Origin: Cyanophora paradoxa
Taxonomy: Eukaryota; Glaucocystophyceae; Cyanophorales; Cyanophoraceae
Length of the DNA: 64,000 nt
Assembly (NCBI GenBank): GCA_004431415.1
Contig: QPMI01000560.1
Span: forward strand, 186,001-250,000
Direction of reading: 5' to 3'
The position numbers were made by a program, and so were the translations under genes. This document shows, in pieces, positions 11,601-21,105 of this stretch. Numbering within the stretch: the first letter of the stretch is position 1; the number at the start of each line of letters is the position of its first letter. The notes beneath the pieces were generated by a model, which saw nothing but the letters and a program-made list of their open reading frames with translations, was not told the origin of the DNA and did no database searches.

Positions 11601-14600
11601 TCGGCGCCAAGTTCGTCGTACCCCTTGAGGCCCCCGCCCCCGGGCCCCCGGGGTCGGCCTCGCCCGACGAGCCGGCCGCCACCATCGCCAACATCGGCCA
11701 GCCCCTCACGTTGAACTGGAAGGTGCCGCCCCGCCCGCCGGAAGCCGGCGCGCGTCCTCGTCGTGGCCCTGCCGGCTGACCCCGCCGCGATCCGCGGCCC
11801 GCGGGCGCGCAGGTGCTGCACCCGGTGGCGCAGGCGCGGCCCTACTGGCGCTCCCCGCTCTTCGCCGCCTGCGAGTTCCGCCCCGGCCTCGACATCTGGG
11901 TCCGCACGTGCCCCGCATCCCCTCCCCTCGCCTCTTCTCCTTCCGCTGAGGCCGCCGGGGCGGTCGGGCAGGCGGTGGCGGCGCAGGCGCAGGCGACGGA
12001 GTCGGGGAGCTCGGTGCGCGTCGCCGGCGTGAGCGTGCTGCCCCCCGAGGGCCGCTTCGCGGAGCTGCTGCTCCTCGCGGCCGCCGCCTCCGAGGCCGAC
12101 CGCGGCGCCCCGCTCCGCCTCTACGTCGACTCGTCCTTCTCCCGCATCCACTCCTTCGCCCTCCCCCGCTCCTCGGCCGTCGTCCCCTTCGCCCCCTTCA
12201 TGCCCCCGCTCCACGCGACCGTCGCCGCCGTCAACCGCGTCCGCGCCTGCCTCTCGGCCTGCTACAGCGCGGGGGCCTGGCCCAAGGCCGGCGAGGCCAA
12301 GGAGGCACTCGACGCCCTCCTCGCCTGCGCCCCCTCCGCCCCCTTCGACGAGGAGCGCGGCAAGGGCCCCAGCAAGCGCAAGCAGCGCCTCGCCTCGTAC
12401 AAGTGGGTGCTGCTGCCGCTGGCCCCCCCCGAGGCCGCCGGCGAGGGCGGGGGCTACGCCTTCCTGCCCCCCTACGTGGGCCCCATCGAGGAGCAGGACA
12501 TGCCGCGCTTCCTCGCGGGGGAGGACCCGGCCGCCCTCCTCGCTGCCGCCTCCCGCGCCGGCCGCGCCGGCCCCGCCCTCCCATCCCCCGCCGGGGGGCC
12601 CGGGGTCGGGGACTGGGACTACGAGGGCGAGGCGGGCCCCGCGGAGGCGTACGGGGCGGCGGAGGCGGGCGGCGGGGCCCCCGTGGAGGCCTCCCGGCTG
12701 GACAAGAAGACGGCGAAGATGCTGCGCGACGTCGCGCAGCGCTGCGCGGGGGCCGGCCTCCCCGCCCCGTCCCTCGTCCAGGCGGGGCCGGCGGCGGCGC
12801 GGCTCGTGTGCGGCGGCGCGGTGCTGGCGGAGGCGCGGGGCAAGACCCTCCAGAAGGCCCTCCGCGACGCCATCAACGGCGGCATGGCCCAGGCGCGCGC
12901 TCCGGTTGTTGACTGCGGCGCCGAGCGCCGCCCCGCTGACCCCGGGCGGGGCAGGTGAAGGCCGGGAAGCGGGGGGCCGGGGCCCACGCGCAGGCGCAGG
13001 GGGCGCCCCCGCGGCGGTCCCCGCGGCGAACGCGGCGGCGCTGGCGGGCCCGCGGCCGCAGCCGCCGCCCGAGCTGGGCCTGGACGGGCGGGGGGCGGCG
13101 CTCTACGCCGAGCTCGTCCTCGAGTGCCGGGGCCGCGGCCTCGGCGAGCCCTCCTTCCGCATCGTGGAGGGCGGCCACGGGGCCTGCCGCGTCCTCGTCG
13201 CCTTCGCGGGGGCCCGGCCCGTGGAGGGCAACGGGGGCAAGGGCGGGCCCGCCGCCGCCGCCAAGGTCGCCATCAACAACGCCCTCCAGGCCATCCGCCG
13301 CGGCGCCTCCCCGGCCCCGGGCCCGCCCCGCGCGCCTCGGCCCCGGCTGCGCCGCAGGGCCCGCTGGCGCCCCCGCCGGGGCGGCAGGCGGCGCTCCCGG
13401 CGACCCCCGCGGGGCTCGACAAGAAGGGGGCCGAGATCTTCCGCCGCATCGCCGCGGCGTGCGACTTCCACGGGCTCGGGGCGCCGCGCGTGGAGGGCGC
13501 CGGGGGCGGCGGCTGGCGGGTGCTCGTGAAGGAGGCCGGGGTGGACTCGCGGGCGCCGCACCCCAACGGGGCCCTCGCCGACGCCGCCCAGCGCCTCCAG
13601 AACTGGGCCCGCGCCCGCGGCCTCCCCGAGGCACCCGGCGCCGCGCCCCAGGGCTTCCCGCCTACCGCCTCCTCCTCCTTCGGAGGCGGCGGTCCCAGCG
13701 CGCCCCCGCCGATCCCGCGGCTCGTCTCCGGCGGCGGGGGCGGGGGCGGGGGCAAGGCCGGGGGGGCCTCGCCGGCGTCGGTGGAGGAGGCGCTGGGCCC
13801 GCGGGAGCGGGAGGAGCTGGAGCAGCTGGCGTCGGACGCCTCGTGGGCCGGACTCGAGCGGCCCGTGCTCTCCCTCGCGCCCTCCCCCGGGGACGGCTCC
13901 GTCCGCGTCGTCGCCAAGCTCCCCGGGCTCGGGGCGCTGCCCCCGGGGCCGCCCCTCCCGGAGGCCTACTTCGGGCGGGGCCCGACCTCCGCGCCGCCGC
14001 CCGCGACGCCCTCCGCCGCGCCGCCGACGCACTGCGCCGCGCCCAGGGCCTCGACGCCCCGGCCCCGCCCCCGCCTTCTCCGCCCCGCCTTCTCCGCCCC
14101 CGCCCCGGCGCCCAAGGCCAAGCCGCAGCAGGCGAAGCAGCAGCAGCAGCAGGGCAAGCCGGCGGCTGCCTCGGGGGCGGCGGCCGGCGGGCAGCAGCTC
14201 TCGAAGAAGGCGGAGAACGTGCTGCGGAACCTGGTGGAGAAGTGCCAGCGGCTGCGGGTGGCGCCCCCCGCCCTCTCCTACCTCCCCGACGGCTCGGTCA
14301 GCGTCGAGGTGCCGCAGCTCGGCGTGGCGGCGCGCGGCGCGGGCAAGCACGCCGCCGAGGACGCCCTCCTCGACGCCTGGGCCGTCGTCCAGACCCTCCG
14401 CTCCGCCGGCGGCGGCGGCGGCGCGCAGAAGCCGCAGGCGGCGAAGGCCGAGGCTGCGGCTGCAGCTGCTTCGGGAGGGCGCGCGGCGGGGGCGCCGGGC
14501 CGCGGCCTCATGCCCCTCGCGCAGGCCGCCCCGCCCGCCCCCGGCGCCCCATCCACCGGCAGCGGCGGCGGCTCGCGCGGGCGCGGGCGCCGCGGGGGCG

Positions 14601-14665
14601 GTGGGAGCGGCAAGGGCCCCGCCGCTGCCGGCGGCGGCGGCGCCGATGCCGCCTTCGACGATTGA
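5661..14665 (+). CDS. Asteroid/XPG-like nuclease fused to DEIH-box helicase and dsRBD-like repeats
   Basis: One ~9-kb gene with about 22 exons. Start ATG 5661 gives MGVRGLSTYLEKQ, the N-terminus of the Asteroid branch of FEN1/XPG nucleases. XPG landmarks follow in order: DLNNVAYNL, GEADLQLV, SDDSDFAV and LVGND, so the acidic metal ligands are present. An Asteroid-type helical region (7047-8193) leads across an in-frame intron (8194-8248) into a DExH helicase: TGSGKSS (Walker A, 8519), TQPRRIA, LLDEIHERN (DEIH box), SATLQ, LATNIAESSI and QRAGRAGR. After the helicase C-domain come about four to five ~65-residue repeats of dsRBD-like pattern, for example LDKKTAKMLRDVAQRC ending GKTLQKALRDAINGG, then a Gly/Arg-rich tail. 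Introns: 5736-5800, 5946-6088, 6400-6464, 6543-6597, 6760-6828, 6989-7046, 8194-8248, 8454-8518, 8624-8696, 8749-8924, 8994-9050, 9119-9213, 9310-9370, 10508-10556, 10633-10707, 10750-10821, 11014-11075, 11723-11812, 11900-11971, 12893-12954, 13305-13357; another near 12994-13067 is likely. A role in nucleic-acid processing is inferred. Confidence 0.82.
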
Positions 14666-15300
14666 TCGATCCCCGCCCGCCCCTCTCCCGAGCCCCGATC
14701 TGCACGCTTCTGTATTCTTAGCCTTTCTTTCAGTAGCTATAGCCACCAGCTAGGGAGCCCCGCGGGGCAGCGCTAGCGCTGGGGATCCCAGCTTTTTGGC
14801 AGCCGTCAGCCGTTTCCTATTTGATTGATGTGTGTCACAGCCTGGCAGTGTGTAGCTTCAGATGATCGGATCGTTTCGGCCCGGCGGCAGCGGCAGTACT
14901 CAGATCCATTGATTGCAGTGCCAGCAGTTCAGCAGCGATTCAGTGACAGTGATCAGTTGTGCCCCGCTGCAGTTGGCCCAGTGGTGCCACGGTGCATGTT
15001 TTTGAACAGCAGCAGCACATGTCCGCATGATCATGAGCTGCCAGCAGGCTGGCAGTCATGACTCAGTGCCGCAGTGCCACTGGGCCATGCCCGGCCATGA
15101 TGGGGATTCAGGTGGTTGTGAGCCAGTGAGTGCAGGTCTAGGTCAAACTGCATGCACATCGCCCCGCGGCCCCGCCCTGGATCCGGAGGCCCCTGAAGGC
15201 GGCCTCGCCCGGGCCATCGGCTCCGAGGCTCCGAAACAGAATTCGACAGTGCGAGAATTGAGTTGTTCGAATAGAAATGTCCACTTCAGGCGTCCTGCAG
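14666..15300. other. Intergenic spacer between convergent genes
   Basis: I see no gene here. Base composition drops relative to the genes, and the segment is rich in short CAGTGCCA/GCCAGCAG-like words. It contains one exact copy of the word GTGCCACGGTGC (14984-14995) that recurs in other spacers of this window. It separates the end of the nuclease-helicase gene from the end of the RING-finger gene on the other strand, so it probably holds both polyadenylation regions. Confidence 0.5.
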
Positions 15301-17981
15301 CTAGAGGAGGGATCGGAGGGCGGGGGCGGAGGCCGGGTCGACGCCGGCGGCGGCGAGGCCGGCGGCGAGGGCCGCAGCGAGGCGGGCGCGGCGCTCCGGG
15401 GTGAAGGCGGCGGGGCAGAAGGGCCCCGGGGCCGGCGGGGCGGCCTCGGGACGGCGGCTGCGACGGCGGCCTCGGCGAGGGCCTTGTACTGCTCCCGGGA
15501 GAGCTGCCCCGCCCGGAAGAGGGCCTGCAGGGGCGCCTTGGCGAGGCCGTACGCGTGCGCCTTGGCCGCCTTGCGCCACGCGTGGCCGGCCTCACCGCCC
15601 CGGCCCCCGCCCCTCCTCTTCCCCGCCCGCTCGCTGCGGGGCGACGAGGAGCGGGCCGAGTGCGGGGGCGGCGACCGCGCCCGCTCCTCCTCCTCCTCCA
15701 GCGGCCCCGGCGGGGGCGGTGGGGGCGGCGGCGACGGCGGGCGCCCCGAAGCGACGCGCGCCGCCGCCGGCGGGGCTGGAGGGGCGTCGGGAGGCGCGGA
15801 GGGAGGGGCGGCGGGGCGGGCGGTGGGGTCGTGGGAGGGCGGGCGGTGGGCGGGGGGCGCGAGGGGCGGGGGCTCGCGAGGCGGTGGCTGGGCAGGGGGG
15901 GCGGACGTGGGGCGAGCGACGGGAGGCGCAGCGGCGGAAGCGGTGGGAGGGGCCGGCGCCTCGCGGCGCGGGGGCTGGGCGGAGGGGCCCCCTGCGGGCG
16001 CCGGCGGCGCGCCGGGGCGTCGGAGGGCGGGGAGGGGGCGCGGGGTGCTGGGGGCGGGCGGTGGGCGCCCTGTGCGGGCGCGGGGCGGGAAGAGGACGCC
16101 GGTGAAGGCGCCGCCGCCGGGGGCGCAGCGGGCGCCGAAGAGCGGGCCCGCGGAGGGCCCCGGGGCCGCGGAGGACGATGCAGCGGCCGCCGGGGGGCCC
16201 GGGGGAGAGGAGCGGCGGCCGGCGAGGCGGCCGCGAGGAGGCGGTCCCTCACCTGAGCGGGGCGGGCCGGCGGGGCCGCCACGCGGGCCCCGGAGGGCGG
16301 CGCCGCCGCTGCCGGGGCGGAGGGCGGGGCGGAAGCCGGGCGGGCCGGGGGGCGGAGCTGGAGGAGGGGGCGGACGGGGGCGCGGGCGGGCGGACGAGGC
16401 GGAGGGGCCCTCGGGCGGGGGCCCGGAGGCGGGGGATGTGGGGGTACAGCCGCAGCTGCTCGGTAAAATACGCGGCGGAGGCGGCGGCCGAAGGGGGCGC
16501 CGCGGGGCCGGCCCGGAAGAGGAGGCCGGGGCGGGGCTGGAGGAGGCCGGGGCGAGGCGGGAGGAGGAGGCCGGGGCGGGCCCGCGGGGCCCCCGGCGGG
16601 CTCCCGCCGGCCCTGCAAAGGCGCCGGGCGCGGGGCGGGGGCGGCGGCGGGTGCGGAGAGCCGGAGGGAGGCCCCGGCGGCGGCGGCAGCGAAGAGGCGG
16701 GAGGTGGAGGAGGCGGCGGGGCGGCCGCGCGGGGCGGGGCGCCCCGCACCGGCGGCTGCGGCGGCGGCGGCGGCGCGCTGGCGGTGGCGCTCGGCCTGGC
16801 TGAGGTCCCGCCACGCCGCCGCCACCTCGTCCTCCTCCCCCGAGTCCCCTCCGCCTCCGCCGCCGCCCTCCGCCCCGGCCCGCCGCCCGGCCCGCCCCCA
16901 GCGGCAGCGGCGCCTCGGAGCGGCGCTGCCCGCCGGGGCCGCCGCCCGCGGCCGGAGGCCGGGACGAGGAGGACGAGGCGGAGGCGAAGGCGGCGGGCGG
17001 GGCGGGGCCGAAGCGGGCGAGCGAGCCCCGCGCCTGCGCGCCACGGCCGGCGGCAGGGACCGCGCCCGTGCGCGCCAGCGCCGCGCGCTGCTGTGCGGTC
17101 TGCCGCCGCCGCTGCCGCAGCGTCCGCCGCGCCGCGGCGCGCGCTGCGCGGGGGCGGCGTCGGCAAGGGGGCGGCGGGGCGGAGTCGGCGGCGGGCACCT
17201 TCCTGGGTGAGCTCGCTGGGGCCCGGGCGTGCCCAGGGTTCGGGTGCGCGCAGCCGCCTCCGCTCGGGGATGCCTGCGGCGGGGCCGCGTCAGCCGGCGC
17301 GGGCGGGGCGGGGCGGGGCGGGGCGGGGACCGTCGGCGGGGAAGCCGAGCGCGAAGGCGCGGGCCTCGGCGACGGACTCCTCCTCCTCCTCCTCGGGGTC
17401 GGGGAGCCACTCCTCGTCCCCCCACGCATCCTCCCCCGACGAGTCGTCCTCCTGCGGCCCCGCCCCGCGTGAGGCCCGAGCCCGGCGGGGGCGGGCGGGG
17501 CGGACGCGCCAGCATCGCCTCGTCGTCCTCCTCGCTCTCCTCCTCGTCCTCGCTGAGGTCCACGCCGAGCTCCTCCTGGTTAGCCACCGGCTGGTTCCGC
17601 TCCTCCACCCGCACCCGCTTCCGCTTCCGGCCCTGGCCCCGCGTCACGTCGAGCCAGGCTCGGGCGGGCGCGAGGGCAGGGGCGCGCGCCTCGCTCTCGT
17701 TGATTATCGCCCTGAAGCGCTGCTTGCTGCGACGCACGTCAGCGTCACGCGGCGCACGCAGCCGGGCCCCACGCGCACCACATCGGACACGTGTTCTCCT
17801 TCTCCGCCCATTGCTCAAGGCAGTTCAGGTGAAAGCGGTGCGAGCAGCTCTCTGGCCTGGCGCGGTCGGCCGAGCTGATCTCCGTCCAGCAGATCGGGCA
17901 ATCCTCTTCCTTGCCCTCGTCCTTCTCGGCTTCATCAGCGCTCCGCTTATTTCCTCGCGGGCTGCCAGACCCGTCCGCCAT
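15301..17981 (-). CDS. PHRF1-like RING-finger protein, Arg/Pro-rich
   Basis: Starts at ATG 17981. The first exon (17981-17779) encodes a RING: CPICWTEI, then CSHRFHLNCLEQW and NTCPM. The intron 17778-17727 completes the last Cys pair, giving CPMCKQRFRAI. An acidic segment (DLSEDEEESEEDDEAM) and a second one near 17400 (GEDAWGDEEWLPDPEEE) follow. A long Arg/Ser/Pro-rich disordered region includes RRTLRQRRRQTAQQRAALAR. Near the C-terminus, LFRAGQLSREQYKALAEA resembles the conserved C-terminal helix region of PHRF1/SCAF proteins, which bind the phosphorylated RNA polymerase II tail. A nuclear role linked to transcription is inferred from the family. The last ~60 residues change frame near 15455 relative to that helix, so the true end (15301) is uncertain. 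Confidence 0.65.
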
Positions 17982-18296
17982 TCCTCTGCAGCGTTCTGAG
18001 CGCTCTGGAGCTCAACACTGAGCAGCGGCGCCTCTGCAGCGGCGCGGGAGCCACGTAAGGGGGAGCGGCGGCGAGCGGTGCAAGGAGTGAGCGCGGCGCA
18101 CCGCCGAGGCGAGCGCGCGCCTTGAGCACGTCGGCTGGCGGCAGTGGCGGGAGGCTTGTTACTTGCTGCAGAACGCACGCAGTTCACGACGCGCTGCTAC
18201 GACTGAGGGGACTGCTGAAACGGCTGCGCTGGCGCCAGAGAGACTCAACTCGAGGGGGGAACGAGCGTGGGCCGCGTACACAAATTCGGCAGCACG
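17982..18296. other. Divergent intergenic region (candidate bidirectional promoter)
   Basis: About 315 bp between the start of the RING-finger gene (-) and the start of the aminopeptidase gene (+). The genes diverge, so both promoters must lie here or overlap the first exons. No convincing TATA box is seen. I found no other gene in it. Confidence 0.45.
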
Positions 18297-20602
18297 ATGC
18301 TCCCGGCGTTCGCTGTGCCGCTTCCGGCAACCACCTCTCACAGCCACAGCGGAATGCATCGCGTTGCGGCGATGGCGGTTTCGTCGGCCGCGCGCATCCG
18401 GCTGCCGACGCGCGCGGTCCAGATCGGACGGCCGTTCCACATCGTCGCCCGGGATCTCGCTTTCTGCGCAAGCCGCGCGTTCGGTGCTCAGGTCGTGCGG
18501 CCGGTCGTGCCGCACGCGGCCTTCTCGACGGTCGGCGGCCGTCCCATCACCGCCTCCCTGCAAGAGCGCATCGCTGCGGCGCCCAAGGCGAAGGCGGGGT
18601 CGGTCGAAATCGTGAATCTGAACGCTGAGGCGCCGCTCGCGTGGGAGGGCGACCTCTTCATCATCGGCTTCTTCACCGACGCGGAGTACTTCCCGGCGCC
18701 CGAGAACTCGGTCCCAGTGAAGGCCACGGAGGCGCTCGATGGCCATTTCGGCGGCATCATCTCCGAGCTGATCGCTGAGGGCGAGTTCGAGGGCAAGCCC
18801 GGCCAGGTCGCGGTGCGCCGGGCCTTGCACGTGCGCGGAGTGCGGCCTGCCGACGGCGGGGCGGGCGGCGGGGCGCGCAGACGGGCCGCGTGAGCGGGAA
18901 GGGCCCCGTGCGGAAGGTCGCGCTGGTCGGCCTGGGCGCCTCGGCGGACATGACGATGGACGGCTGGCGCAAGGCCGGCGCCGCCGTCGCCGACCTGGCG
19001 AAGAAGAACAAGGGCGCGAAGCGGGCGTGCTTCTACCTGCCGGTGGGGAGCCGCTCCTTCGCGGGGCCGAACGCGGTGCAGGCGCTCGTCGAGGGGGTCA
19101 CGCTGGGCCTCCACGAGGACACCCGCTTCAAGTCCGAGGCCGAGCTCAAGAAGAGCAAGCCCACGCAGCTCGCCGCCGTGCGCCCCGCCCCGCCCGCCCC
19201 GCCCGCCCCAGCGCCCCCGCCGGCCGAAGCGACGGGCCGGGCAGCTGGACCTGCTCGGCTGGGGCTTCTACGACGCGGCGCCCATCGACAAGGGCGCCAA
19301 GATCGGCGAGGCCGTGCGCTCTGCCCCGCCCAGCACTCCGCCCCCCCGCCGCACCCGTCCCCGGCTCACCCGCCGCCCTCAGGTGCTCCTCGCGAAGGAG
19401 CTGGTCAACGGCCCGCCCAACAAAGTGACCCCCTCCCTCCTCGCCGAGGCGCGCCCCCCCTCCCCGCCCCTCCCCGCCCCTTTCGTCGTTGGAGATCGAC
19501 CGCGGGGCGCAGACGGCGCGGAAGGTGGCGGCCGAGGGCGGCCTGGAGGTGAAGGTGCTGGAGAAGGCGGAGTGCGAGGCCCTCGGCATGGGCCTCTTCC
19601 TCGGCGTCTCCGCCGTGCGCCCTCGAGCAGCGCCCCCCCCCCCCCCCCCCCTCGCCGGCCTGACGCGGGGGCGGGCGCGCGTGCGCAGGCGAGCAGCGAG
19701 CCGCCCAAGTTCATCCACCTGACGTACACCCCCAAGGGGGAGGTCACCCGCAAGCTCGCCATCATCGGCAAGGGCCTCACCTTCGACTCGGGCGGCTACA
19801 ACCTCAAGGCCGGCGCGGGGAGCATGATCGAGCACATGAAGATCGACATGGCGGGGAGCGCGGCGACCCTCGCCGCCGCCCAGGCCATCTCCAAGCTGGC
19901 GCCCGAGGGCGTCCAGGTGCACTTCATCGTGGCGAGCTGCGAGAACATGATCGCCGGGGGCGGCATGCGGCCGGGGGACATCCTCACCGGCTCGAGCGGG
20001 GTCACCGTCGAGATCAACAACACGGATGCGGAGGGGCGGCTGACCCTCGCCGACGCCATCGTCTACGCGGAGAAGCTCGGCGTCGACTCGATCGTGGACT
20101 GCGCGACGCTGACGGGGGCCTGCATGGTGGCGCTGGGCCCCGACATCGCCGGCCTGTTCGCGTCGAAGGACGAGCTGGCGCGGGAGCTGGAGGAGGCGGC
20201 GAAGAAGGCGGGGGAGAAGCTCTGGCGCCTGCCCCTCGAGGACAAGTACGCGGAGATGAACAAGTCCCAGATCGCCGACATCAAGAACTCCGGTGCCCCG
20301 TCCAATCCAACCCAGTTCGACGCGGCCCGGGGTGACGCGGCGGGCGGGGCAGGGGGCCGGATGGGCGGGGCGATCACGGCGGCGCTCTTCCTGAAGCACT
20401 TCGTCAAGGCCGTGCCCTGGGCCCACATCGACCTCGCCGGGCCCGTCTTCAACGAGAAGGCACCCGCCCCGCCCCGGCCCCGCACGCCCGCCCCTCGCTG
20501 AGCGGGGCGGCCCGGGGCGCGCAGGTGGGCGGGGCGACGGGCTACGGCGTGCGGACGCTGGTGAACTACGTCCTCGGCAAGGACGCCACCATCGACGGCT
20601 AG
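18297..20602 (+). CDS. Leucyl aminopeptidase (peptidase family M17), probably organelle-targeted
   Basis: Two-zinc cytosol-type aminopeptidase that removes N-terminal residues from peptides. ATG 18297 ([19 protein letters not shown]; a second ATG lies at 18354) opens a long basic, Ala/Arg-rich leader, consistent with a transit peptide. Introns: 18807-18880, 19178-19244, 19314-19382, 19449-19494 (GC), 19615-19688, 20293-20352 and 20460-20524 (GC). After splicing the M17 hallmarks are intact: [37 protein letters not shown] and the family signature NTDAEGRL, which supply the metal ligands and catalytic Lys/Arg. The C-terminal [18 protein letters not shown] and WAHIDLAGP are also present. Length and domain order match the family. 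The 19615 intron contains a long C homopolymer. Very confident on function, less on organelle. Confidence 0.93.
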
Positions 20603-21105
20603 GCGCCCGCTCGCTCCCTCGCCGCCGCGCGCCGCGGGAGCCCAACCCTTGTACTTTTAACGTAGTATCGAACCGCGCGACGTGCGTTGTGCGTGTCCCG
20701 GCGCCGCCAGCGCGGCGCGTTTTGAGCAAGTCGGAGGGGGTACGCACATCCGGACATGCTCGGCCCCAAACCCCAAGTCAATCAATGAACAGCAGCTTCA
20801 GCTGCAGGATGCTAGCGGGCGAGCTCTGAAAGCAGGAGCACTTAGCCAGCGTTGCTAGGCTCGCCCTGTGGCCGCCCGCATGGGGGCAGCGGAGCGAGCT
20901 GACGTGGTGGTCCCGGGTGGAGGTGACAGAGGTGCGTCGACCAATTGCAAACACGTTGCAGATGGTTTTGGAGGCTGGCGCAACTGCTGCCCCTGGCGAG
21001 CACTTACCGCGGCTTTGCTGGCGCAGGCCCACGCACATTAGCTGAGTTCGGGCTAGGGCTTCAAGGCTTCAGCGGGAGCTTGAGCGCATCTTTCACGCTA
21101 GAACA
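20603..21105. other. Intergenic spacer
   Basis: About 500 bp between two plus-strand genes, more balanced in base composition than the coding sequence. It should hold the 3' end of the aminopeptidase gene and the promoter of the next gene. I see no RNA gene or repeat in it. Short open frames here show no coding character. Confidence 0.4.
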
